Shown here piece by piece: positions 1 to 6,435 of a DNA stretch of 7,188 bases. Position 1 is the first letter of the stretch; each line of letters opens with the position of its first letter. Where the stretch lies: the NCBI GenBank assembly GCA_030624355.1, contig JAUXKG010000124.1, positions 1 to 7,188 on the forward strand, given 5' to 3'. The notes under the pieces are model-generated. The model was given only the letters and a program-made list of their open reading frames with translations. It was not told where the DNA came from and did not search any database. The DNA comes from Acidobacteriota bacterium (GTDB lineage: Bacteria > Acidobacteriota > UBA6911 > RPQK01 > JADFOI01). Made by a program: the position numbers and the translations under genes.

Positions 1-678
1 GTGATCATTTCCCAACACCGAAAGCTCGATTTCCCGAGCTTCAATGCCCTGTTCACACAAAACGTAATCGTCGTATTGAAGGGCGACTTCGATGTGTGAA
101 GCCAGATCCCTTCTTTGTTTACTCTTGTTGATGCCTATCGATGAACCAAGATTGGCGGGCTTGACGAAGATGGGATAATCCAGCTGACCCTCAATCCGTT
201 TCAGAATAGTGTCAGAATTATCCCGCCATCGGGGCTGGGAAAACGAAATCCAGGGGAGGGTCGGCAAATCCGACCACTGTAAGATTTCCTTGCTACAAAT
301 CTTGTTCATCGCCAGGGCCGAGCCCATCACACCCGATCCCACATAGGCAGTGTCGAGTATCTCCAATGCCCCCTGAACTGTTCCATCCTCTCCAAACGGG
401 CCATGGAGCACGGGAAAAACAATGTCTGCCGGTGGAGTCAAATCGGTCAGCAAACCAAACCAGTTTTGACCAGAGAGAAAATGAACACCGTCGGGCTTTT
501 GCAGTTCAAGCTTGTCTGCAATCTGGCCGGCGGAATAGATCGAACCATCCTTTTGAACGCCCAAAACTGAAATCCGATGTTTGGATCTATCCAAATGATT
601 TAGGATGGAAGATGCCGACAGAAGCGAAATGTCGTGTTCGGCGGATCTCCCCCCACAAAGTACCACAACATGATCCAT
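1..678 (-). CDS. ddl: D-alanine--D-alanine ligase, N-terminal part (cut by window edge)
   Basis: Cytoplasmic ATP-grasp enzyme that joins two D-alanines for the peptidoglycan stem peptide. I translated 226 codons from the ATG at 678 to the left edge, where the frame is still open. Visible family signatures, in order: LCGGRSAEHDISLLSASS near residues 7-23 (N-terminal Ddl motif), LHGPFGEDGTVQGALE around residue 93, the GSGVMGSALAMNK segment (the family usually has MDK here), FVKPANLGSSIGI of the ATP-grasp region, and CEQGIEAREIE close to the edge. An in-frame TAG lies just upstream, followed by GTG then ATG, so the start is 678 or 681. A GGGAGGG tract lies about 16 bases upstream. About 107 bases separate it from phoH. 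The C-terminal catalytic part is outside the window, so integrity cannot be judged. Confidence 0.94.
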   Translation of the reverse strand, partial: MDHVVVLCGGRSAEHDISLLSASSILNHLDRSKHRISVLGVQKDGSIYSAGQIADKLELQKPDGVHFLSGQNWFGLLTDLTPPADIVFPVLHGPFGEDGTVQGALEILDTAYVGSGVMGSALAMNKICSKEILQWSDLPTLPWISFSQPRWRDNSDTILKRIEGQLDYPIFVKPANLGSSIGINKSKQRRDLASHIEVALQYDDYVLCEQGIEAREIELSVLGNDH

Positions 679-785
679 CACCTACAGGGTCTTCCCTCCC
701 AAGCCGCTAGCCGTGTCCTTTTCGATCATGCCTTCTCTGGAAGAGAAGAATAGTCTGGCAATCCGGGCTAGGCTACGAGTTCGGC
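679..785. other. phoH-ddl intergenic region
   Basis: This 107-base gap holds no gene. It contains a short inverted repeat, CTTCTCT-GGA-AGAGAAG (732-748), and at 760-770 the 11-mer AATCCGGGCTA, identical to the outer end of the repeat element near lptE. No T-tract follows either structure, so I do not call a terminator. Confidence 0.6.
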
Positions 786-798
786 TCATTTCTGAGCC
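783..798 (-). other. Small GAAA-loop hairpin spanning the phoH stop codon
   Basis: On the minus strand the sequence reads GGCTCA-GAAA-TGAGCC, a perfect 6-bp stem closed by a GNRA-type tetraloop, with the phoH TGA inside the 3' arm. There is no downstream U-run, so it is not a standard intrinsic terminator. It may protect the 3' end of a processed phoH message or be coincidental. Confidence 0.4.
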
Positions 799-1727
799 TT
801 GCCGTAAGCCTGAATCACTAATTTGACGATCCGATGACGTACCGAATCCCTTTCATTAAAGTTGCAAAATGAAATCTCCCCCTTATGAGAAAGAATTCCT
901 TTGGCTTCTACAAGTCCTGATTTCTGACCGGAAGGAAGATCTATCTGGGTGATATCCCCAGTGACCACAGCCTTGGAATTCAATCCAATGCGAGTCAAAA
1001 ACATCTTCATCTGCTCAGAACTGCAGTTCTGGGCTTCGTCCAGAATGATAAAAGCATCATTCAAGGTTCGCCCCCGCATGAAAGCCAGCGGTGCAACTTC
1101 TATCACACCTCTAGTCACCAGTTTTTGAACCTTCTCATTGCCCAGGATGTGAAACAGGGCGTCGTAAAGCGGGCGCAAGTACGGATTGATCTTCTCCTGC
1201 ATGTCTCCGGGAAGAAAGCCCAGCCGTTCTCCAGCCTCAACAGCCGGCCGTGCCAGCACAATTCTGTGCACCTGTTTACGCGTCAAGAACGCCACTGCCA
1301 TAGCCACCGCCAAGTAGGTCTTCCCGGTTCCAGCAGGACCGATCGCAAAGACCAAATCGGAGCGTTCAATGGCCCGAACGTACCGAATCTGGTTGGGACT
1401 CCTGGGAACTACCTCTCTGAAGGGCTTTTCTACAATGGGTTTCTTGGGAAAGAAATCCTGCAAGCTGAGAGTGCCCTCCTGGGCAATGTGCTCAAAAGCT
1501 TCTTGCAGATCTCCGTTGGAAAAATGAGTGCCCTGAGTAACCAATTTTGAAAAATCTTCAAGAATTGCCTCCAGTGCAGCAACCTGCTTTTCCTCTCCTT
1601 CAATAAAAAGCTGCGATCCTCGGGCGTTGATGCGGATGTTGAAAAGCGATTCGAGGAGACGGATGTTCTCATCCTGGACGTCGAACAGGATCTCTGCGCC
1701 ACGATGAGGTAAAACGATTTCTCTCAA
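786..1727 (-). CDS. phoH: PhoH-like P-loop ATPase
   Basis: Cytoplasmic P-loop NTPase of the PhoH family, linked by family knowledge to RNA metabolism and often found next to ybeY; the exact substrate is unsettled. The 313-residue length is usual. An N-terminal region (about 1-95) carries the PhoH-like RNA-binding fold segment (IRINARGSQLFIEG, 31-44). The ATPase core has Walker A GPAGTGKT (130-137), the ARPAVEAGERLGFLPGD block (159-175), Walker B FIILDEAQN (226-234) and TGDITQIDLP (257-266, sensor region). The start is TTG at 1727: an in-frame TAA lies 24 bases upstream and no other usual start lies between. An AAGGAG at 1745-1750 is 17 bases from TTG, farther than ideal, so initiation may be weak or the start imperfectly placed. 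It follows rpsT after 88 bases. The next gene is ddl rather than the ybeY common in other genomes. It looks intact. Confidence 0.95.
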   Translation of the reverse strand: MREIVLPHRGAEILFDVQDENIRLLESLFNIRINARGSQLFIEGEEKQVAALEAILEDFSKLVTQGTHFSNGDLQEAFEHIAQEGTLSLQDFFPKKPIVEKPFREVVPRSPNQIRYVRAIERSDLVFAIGPAGTGKTYLAVAMAVAFLTRKQVHRIVLARPAVEAGERLGFLPGDMQEKINPYLRPLYDALFHILGNEKVQKLVTRGVIEVAPLAFMRGRTLNDAFIILDEAQNCSSEQMKMFLTRIGLNSKAVVTGDITQIDLPSGQKSGLVEAKGILSHKGEISFCNFNERDSVRHRIVKLVIQAYGKAQK

Positions 1728-1815
1728 TAGGTTTGGCTTGAAGGCTCCTTATATGGGAAAGAAGACAGTGTCATGAGGGCTGCAACAGTCGGCCGGCAAC
1801 ATTCAACCGATGACA
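1728..1815. other. rpsT-phoH intergenic region
   Basis: An 88-base gap without an open frame. It holds the AAGGAG tract (1745-1750) that is the only ribosome-binding candidate for phoH. I see no convincing terminator or promoter, so phoH is probably read through from rpsT. Confidence 0.5.
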
Positions 1816-2079
1816 TTAGGAGGATTCATTCAAGTGCTTTGTAAGCCGTGACTTGTAGCGGGCGGCAGCATTGGCGTGAATCACACCTTTTTGAGCTGTT
1901 CTATCAATCACTGAATAAACTTCTTTGAGGAGGCTACTGGCACTCTCAATATCTTTACCATCCAGCAATTGATGGAATTTCTTAATCTGTGTCCTCATCC
2001 GACTGCGGTAGTGCCGATTTCTCTTTCTCTGCTCTTCATTCTGCCGCATCCGCTTCTTGGCTGATTTGATGTTGGGCAT
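1816..2079 (-). CDS. rpsT: 30S ribosomal protein S20
   Basis: Primary 16S rRNA-binding protein of the small subunit. The 87 residues match the usual S20 length. The N-terminus MPNIKSAKKRMRQNEEQRKR is the typical basic S20 start, and the C-terminal half carries the second helix and the KGVIHANAAARYKSRL motif (residues 64-79) seen across the family. Composition is strongly basic and helical. The start is ATG at 2079, backed by a perfect AGGAGG 10 bases upstream. It begins 28 bases after holA and ends in TAA. It looks intact and is probably strongly translated. Confidence 0.98.
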   Translation of the reverse strand: MPNIKSAKKRMRQNEEQRKRNRHYRSRMRTQIKKFHQLLDGKDIESASSLLKEVYSVIDRTAQKGVIHANAAARYKSRLTKHLNESS

Positions 2080-2089
2080 GAATCAAAAA

Positions 2090-2095
2090 CCTCCT
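2090..2095 (-). promoter_or_regulatory. Ribosome binding site of rpsT
   Basis: AGGAGG on the minus strand with a 10-base spacer to the rpsT ATG. It is the consensus anti-Shine-Dalgarno match and confirms the start; it lies wholly in the short holA-rpsT gap. Confidence 0.85.
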
Positions 2096-2107
2096 ATTCC
2101 GACCACA

Positions 2108-3055
2108 TTATATGGATTTGAGACTGCAGGTGTCAACGACCACTCGAACCAGGTAATCCCCGGCTTCGGCACCGGTTGTCTTGGCCAATCGATCTGTCTC
2201 CCGAAGTCGATTCAATATCTGTACCAGTACTTCGTAGGGACATTCGCGAATCTCTTTTTCCTTTCCCTTGTAGCTCCAAAGCTTCAACTCACTTAGCACC
2301 GACTGAAACGACCGCCCCTGATCGAGCATTTCGCTTGCCACCAGGACTCGACGAAAACTCCAATAGAGCATGGAGCCGATCTGGGGTACAGTCATTCCTG
2401 AAGTCAAGAGCCGTTGCAACACCCTCAATGCGTTAGCGGCGTCCCTGCGGGCTATTGCATTGATCAGGTTGAACACATCGTGCTCACGGACATGGAGTGT
2501 CATTCGCAGAACCGAATCGACACTGATTTGTCTAGTCTCCCAATTCCACAAAAACTGTTTCTCAAGCTCCGCCTCGAACTGCTGGTAGTTCTCCCCTACC
2601 AACTCCACCAAGGTTTCCGCTGCCGGCCTATCCATTTGAAAGCCTTCTTTCTTGGCTTTACTCATAAGCCAACGTACCGGGTCGGTCCGTGAAGACAGTT
2701 CAATGGTTGGCAATTTTGACCACTTGGGTGGTCTCCGTTTGAGTTCCAGAATTAGAACTGTACTAGGGGACGGATTGGATAAATACTCACCCAACTGGTC
2801 CTTTGCACTATCGGCATTTCTCACATAAATCCAGCGGAGCGGACCCATCCAGGGCAGCGTCTTCGCAACATTGATCAGCTCGGCGGCCGAATCCTTTTCA
2901 AGATCCAGTACCGTCCAATTAAAAACTCGCACCTCTTCCTCAACTTGATTCTGACAGTATTCGTAAACCTTCCGTTTTAGATAGTCCTGGTCAGTAACGA
3001 GAAGGTAGGCGGGCTCGGGGGATTCAATGGATTTTCGAAAATCAGAAAAATTCAT
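2108..3055 (-). CDS. holA: DNA polymerase III subunit delta
   Basis: Clamp-loader subunit that opens the beta sliding clamp during replication. The 315 residues are near the family norm (about 320-345). The N-terminal third has the HolA-type beta strand and loop, PAYLLVTDQDYLKRKVYEYC (15-34), which aligns with the degenerate nucleotide-binding fold and lacks a true Walker A, as expected for delta. The middle has the LVELVGENYQQFEAELEK helix pair, and the C-terminal collar domain starts near HDVFNLINAIARRDAANALR, followed by the FRR segment typical of the family. The ATG at 3055 is 2 bases after the lptE TGA, so translation is probably coupled to lptE; GAAGAG inside the lptE end can act as ribosome binding site. 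With the lptE start displaced, holA translation might rely on independent initiation. No lesion is seen. Confidence 0.93.
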   Translation of the reverse strand: MNFSDFRKSIESPEPAYLLVTDQDYLKRKVYEYCQNQVEEEVRVFNWTVLDLEKDSAAELINVAKTLPWMGPLRWIYVRNADSAKDQLGEYLSNPSPSTVLILELKRRPPKWSKLPTIELSSRTDPVRWLMSKAKKEGFQMDRPAAETLVELVGENYQQFEAELEKQFLWNWETRQISVDSVLRMTLHVREHDVFNLINAIARRDAANALRVLQRLLTSGMTVPQIGSMLYWSFRRVLVASEMLDQGRSFQSVLSELKLWSYKGKEKEIRECPYEVLVQILNRLRETDRLAKTTGAEAGDYLVRVVVDTCSLKSI

Positions 3056-3057
3056 TC

Positions 3058-3930
3058 TCAGAACTCTTCAATGACAGTAGTGGCAACACTTGAAGCAAAG
3101 TCGCTGGCAATTCGCCTCAAAGCAGGATTGAGTTCGGAGAAGAAGTTTTTGATATCCACATTAATGACGTACTGCTCCCGAAAAATATATCGATCGTTCT
3201 GGAACAGTATCTTGCCTGTTCCCCGTTCCCTCAGCTCGACGCTTGCAATCAGGGTGACCAGAAAAGTCGAACCGAAGGTATCTCCTGCAAAAAGAACTGG
3301 ATTGGCACTCATCCTGGAAATGACGCCTTTGAGCACGGCGTCCGCTTTGGCAGGATCATTTACGACACGGTAGCTTGAACGTTCTACAAAGGCTCTGATC
3401 AGAGCTTGGGTGATAATCTGTTCAACTTCAAAAGCAGTCGTCTGATTCTCAAAGGGCAGGACTACAAGCGATTTAATCGAGGGACTGAGACGGTTCTGAG
3501 AGGCCACCCGATAGCCACATGTCGGAAAAACTGTCAGGACAAAGAGGAACACAAGGCTGTAAGCGAGCAGGTTCGGTTGTCTGGCCCGTATTATGCATAA
3601 AGTCTCTACTGCATCGCCGAAATCACTCGTCCTGCCTGTGTTGCGCGACCCGCAAGCGGGTGCCCCCGGCCTACTCAGCGTACCGTACAGTACGCTTGCG
3701 GGGGCCTCGCTCGCTCGCCTTGTCAGGCCGGCGCTTTCGGCGCTTCGTGACGAGAACCTATGCATAATCCGGGCTAAGGGACATCTTTTCTCCATCCGCC
3801 GGCCGGGAGCTTCGCTTAGAATCACCGAATCGGATTGCCTGACAGGACAAGAGGCTGTTTCTGCGATTGACTTCATGGTCTTGACCCGTAATATCCGACA
3901 GTCGAACTTCGGTGAATCTGTGTGTCTCAA
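3058..3930 (-). CDS. lptE: LptE-like LPS-assembly lipoprotein; native 5' end displaced by an inserted repeat element
   Basis: LptE is an outer-membrane lipoprotein that plugs LptD and helps insert LPS. Only 3058-3583 looks like LptE: a hydrophobic signal segment (LLAYSLVFLFVLTVF), a weak lipobox FPTC with the lipidated Cys codon at 3517-3519, the CGYRV start of the mature protein, then VVLPFENQTTAFEVEQIITQ, YRVVNDPAKADAVLKGVI and the C-terminal helix ending EEF; about 153 mature residues, a normal size. The open frame continues upstream through the 191-bp element to a TTG at 3930 overlapping the leuS stop. That extension (about 115 residues, with ATGs at 3876, 3795 and 3765) resembles no LptE N-terminus and is probably artefactual. 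A well-formed ribosome binding site with ATG at 3784 lies just upstream of the element but is in another frame and meets TAG after eight codons. Removing the element plus 2 bases would restore MSLRQPNLLAYS, a good lipoprotein signal. The gene is probably crippled. Confidence 0.82.
   Translation of the reverse strand: MRHTDSPKFDCRILRVKTMKSIAETASCPVRQSDSVILSEAPGRRMEKRCPLARIMHRFSSRSAESAGLTRRASEAPASVLYGTLSRPGAPACGSRNTGRTSDFGDAVETLCIIRARQPNLLAYSLVFLFVLTVFPTCGYRVASQNRLSPSIKSLVVLPFENQTTAFEVEQIITQALIRAFVERSSYRVVNDPAKADAVLKGVISRMSANPVLFAGDTFGSTFLVTLIASVELRERGTGKILFQNDRYIFREQYVINVDIKNFFSELNPALRRIASDFASSVATTVIEEF
3584..3599 (+). repeat. Left terminal inverted repeat of the 191-bp element
   Basis: GCCCGTATTATGCATA pairs in inverted orientation with 3759-3774, with one mismatch (T3589). 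It abuts the codons for the n-region of the LptE signal peptide. Confidence 0.78.
3759..3774 (-). repeat. Right terminal inverted repeat of the 191-bp element
   Basis: The plus strand reads TATGCATAATCCGGGC. It lies 7 bases from the candidate native lptE ATG, and the minus-strand TATGCATAG within and beside it puts a TAG stop in that ATG's frame. Confidence 0.78.
3782..3793 (-). promoter_or_regulatory. Stranded native lptE start: GGAG ribosome binding site plus ATG
   Basis: The minus strand reads GGAG-AAAAG-ATG, with GGAG at 3790-3793, a 5-base spacer and the ATG at 3782-3784. The frame then reads M-S-L-S-P-D-Y-A-stop inside the element. If the element and 2 bases are removed it continues as M-S-L-R-Q-P-N-L-L-A-Y-S into the LptE signal peptide. 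This is inference from one sequence, but spacing and signal-peptide design fit well. Confidence 0.6.
3785..3926. other. leuS-lptE intergenic region
   Basis: 142 bases between the leuS stop and the inferred native lptE ATG. The wider gene-poor stretch 3584-3926 is this plus the repeat element. It holds an 11-base inverted repeat with one mismatch, GAATCACCGAA (3819-3829) against TTCGGTGAATC (3908-3918). I recognise no gene, RNA or terminator here. Confidence 0.5.
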
Positions 3931-4940
3931 TTCCTTCCGACCACGATATTCACCAGCTTCCGCGGCACAACCACCACTTTAAAAACTGTCTTCCCTTCCA
4001 TGTATTCTCTTGCTTTCTCATCCTCCAACGCTCGGCCCTTCATGTCTTCTTCCGAGATCTGGGAGGACGCCAGGAACCTGGATCGAACCTTTCCATTGAT
4101 CTGCACTACGATTTCTATCTCCTCTTCTCGTGCCAATTCCATATCAAAGTCTGGCCAGGGCGTTACGGTCAGCGAATCCTTATGACCTAGAATCTCCCAC
4201 ATCTCCTCGGCAAAATGGGGTGCGAAGGGAGACAGCAGCAGGGTCAAGTTTTCGAATACCTCTCTGAGCAACAACGGGTCGGGTTCTTCCCGTTCAACGT
4301 AATCGTACACTGAGTTGAGCAGCTCCATAATGGCGGCAACAGCCGTGTTTTGATGAATCCTCTCCAAATCATGAGTCACCTTGCGAATCGTTTGATGGAG
4401 CTTTCGCCGAACAGCTCTGGCAGATTCAGAAGGTTCTCCCCGATCACCAGCATGACCGACATCTTCCTGTCCCAGTTCCTGGCGAAACCGATAAAGCAGT
4501 CGCCAAATGCGGTTCAAGAAGCGAAAGCATCCCTCCAGTCCCTGATCGTTCCAGCTGAGATCGCGATCGGGAGGAGCGGCAAACTGGATAAACAGACGCA
4601 GGGCATCCACCCCATATTTCCGAGCCACCTCATCTGGCGCCACCGTATTGCCCAATGACTTACTCATAGCAGCGCCATCCTTCAACACCATCCCCTGGGT
4701 AAACAGGCCACTGACTCCTTCCGGAAAAGAAACTAATCCCAGGTCCCTCATGACCTTGGTAAAAAATCGCATATAGACCAGATGCAGGATGGCGTGCTCT
4801 ACCCCCCCAATGTAGATATCTACCGGAAGCCAGTATTCGACTGCTTCACTCCGAACCGGGGCGGTATCAAGCTGGGCGTCAGTATAGCGATAGAAATACC
4901 AGGAACTATCCACAAAGGTGTCCATGGTGTCGGTTTCTCT

Positions 4941-4943
4941 CTA
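4941..4943 (-). other. In-frame TAG in leuS (codon 490)
   Basis: The minus strand reads GGA GAG GCA TAG AGA GAA ACC GAC. Homologues usually have Arg or Gln here (GxARRETDTMD or GxAQRETDTMD), so one base change such as CAG or AAG to TAG explains it. It separates the editing and zinc regions from the MSKS half. Confidence 0.9.
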
Positions 4944-5492
4944 TGCCTCTCCCCCACACTTGGGACACGTGGAGTTCAAAAACTCCGGAATGGTAGCCAG
5001 CGGGGATTGCCCCAACTCGATACGATCCAATCGGGGAAGCATCACCGGCAAATCCTTCTCAGGGACCGGCACCACACCACAGGCTTTACAAGGGAGCATG
5101 GGAATTGGCGTTCCCCAGTAGCGCTGCCTGCTGATCCCCCAGTCCTTTAAACGGTAGCTGACACTCTTCTCACCGAAATTGGAAGTCTGAGCGTGTTCGG
5201 CCATCTTCTGCTGGGCCTCCTGTGAAGAAAGTCCAGAGAACTCTCCGCTGGCGATTACCTGTCCATATTCCAAGAAGGCTTCCTGCTGTTCGGAACTGGG
5301 TGGACCTTCAATCGGCTGGATGACCACTCGAATGGGCAGGTCGTATTTTCCGGCAAATTCAAAATCCCTTTCATCATGGGCGGGAACCGCCATAATGGCG
5401 CCGGTTCCGTATTCCATCAAAACAAAGTTGGCCACCCAAATGGGAATCCTTTCCCCGCTGAACGGATTGGTGGCGTAGTGTCCCGTAAAAAC

Positions 5493-5495
5493 TCA
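5493..5495 (-). other. In-frame TGA in leuS (codon 306)
   Basis: The minus strand reads GAG AAG GAC TGA GTT TTT ACG GGA, aligning with the family motif EKEGVFTG. TGA stands where Gly is expected, one substitution from GGA. It lies inside the CP1 editing domain. Confidence 0.9.
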
Positions 5496-6435
5496 GTCCT
5501 TCTCGGTCTCTTCCGCTTCCCGGGTCACCTTCCCCTGTCGCCGTATCTTTGTGACAAAGTTATAAAACCTGACATCCATCTTCGGATCATCCAGCCAGCT
5601 GCTCACCAACTCATGTTCAGGAGCCAGAACCAGAAAGGTGGCACCAAAAATAGTGTCCAGGCGAGTTGTGAAGATGTCGATACTGCAGTTCTGATCTCCA
5701 ACCACGGGAAACCGCACCCGAGCGCCGACTGATCTACCGATCCAGTTGCGCTGCATGGTCTTCACCTTTTCCGGCCACCCCTCTAACAGATCAAGATCAA
5801 CCAGCAATTCATCGCTGTAGTTCGTGATGCGAAAGTACCACTGTTCCAAATCCTTCACCACCACCGAACTATCATCACGCCAGCAGCGCCCATTCACCAC
5901 CTGCTCATTGGCCAGAACCGTCTGGCACTTCTCGCACCAGTTCACAGTTCCCTTCCTTCGATAGGCCAAATCGCGCTCATACATTTGAAGAAAAAACCAC
6001 TGATTCCATCGATAGTACTCAGGGGTGCAGGAGGCAATTTCGCGGGTCCAATCGTAACTCCAGCCCATTCGCAAACACTGCTCCTTCATGGTTGCAATAT
6101 TGCTCAGGGTCCAGGTTTCAGGATGCGTGTTGCGCTTGATTGCAGCGTTCTCAGCCGGCAACCCAAAAGCATCCCACCCGATCGGATGGAGCACATTGAA
6201 GCCCTGCATCCGCTTGAAGCGAGCCACAGCGTCTCCCAGAGAATAATTACGAACATGGCCGATATGTAGAGCTCCTGAGGGATAGGGGAGCATCTCCAAA
6301 ACATAGTATTTGGGTTTGCCCGGCTCTTCTTTGACTACAAATTGGCTGGTCTCATCCCAACGCTTCTGCCACTTCGTCTCTATCTCTTCAAAATCGTACC
6401 GTTCCTTCATCTCCAGTCTTCACTCATATTCGATA

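Larger units (their letters stand above)
3584..3774. mobile_element. 191-bp element with 16-bp terminal inverted repeats (MITE-like)
   Basis: The ends are GCCCGTATTATGCATA (3584-3599) and TATGCATAATCCGGGC (3759-3774), inverted copies matching at 15 of 16 positions. The inside is more GC-rich than the flanking genes and is packed with hairpins: ACCCGC-AA-GCGGGT (3648-3661); AGCGTAC/GTACGCT (3677-3683 with 3690-3696) enclosed by GCCCCC/GGGGGC (3662-3667 with 3700-3705); GCGC-TTTCG-GCGC (3731-3743); and a CTCGCTCGCTCGCC repeat. It has no transposase gene. It looks like a non-autonomous element moved in trans by a transposase recognising the same ends. No clear target-site duplication is visible: the bases outside the ends are TA on one side and CA on the other. 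The family is not identified. The TIRs contain CATAAT, a -10-like hexamer, but no matching -35. Confidence 0.75.
3927..6410 (-). pseudogene. leuS: Leucyl-tRNA synthetase, single frame broken by two internal stop codons
   Basis: Class Ia synthetase that charges tRNA-Leu. The frame from ATG 6410 to TGA 3927 has 828 codons (827 residues plus stop, normal for bacteria) with no frameshift, but codon 306 is TGA and codon 490 is TAG. Otherwise all domains are present: HIGH (49-52), GWDAFGLPAEN (78-88), a zinc region CEKC (159-162) with CWRD (176-179; the last position is usually Cys), the editing domain CP1 with TTRLDT (248-253; usually TTRPDT) and GTGAIMAVPAHDERD with the editing Asp near 346, RQRYWGTPIPM, a second CxxC pair, DTFVDSSWYF, AMSKS (581-585; the signature is KMSKS), and the C-terminal domain ending KLVNIVV. 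Flanking residues show the TGA replaces the Gly of the usual EKEGVFTG, and the TAG the residue before RETDTMDTF. As read by the standard code, no full-length enzyme is made. It is 25 bases after dcd. Recent pseudogene, sequence error or suppression are all possible. Confidence 0.93.

Noticed and set aside
366..710. Open frame on the plus strand opposite ddl
   Set aside because: It lies antisense to a clear Ddl N-terminus and its translation resembles no protein I know. The same applies to the other plus-strand frames opposite phoH, holA, leuS and dcd.
783..798. Rho-independent terminator after phoH
   Set aside because: The hairpin has only six pairs and is followed on the minus strand by GAACTCGTAG, not a U-tract.
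3584..3599. Outward promoter from the repeat element into lptE
   Set aside because: CATAAT is -10-like, but the hexamer 17 bases upstream (GGCGAT) is far from TTGACA.
3585..3930. The roughly 115-residue N-terminal extension of the lptE frame as a real domain
   Set aside because: It is translated from the repeat element and intergenic sequence, is Arg/Ser/Gly/Ala-rich without a recognisable fold, and precedes a signal peptide that should be N-terminal.
3927..6410. Frameshift or programmed frameshifting in leuS
   Set aside because: All three open pieces are in the same frame (starts at 6410, 5435 and 4925 differ by multiples of 3), so the breaks are pure stop codons.
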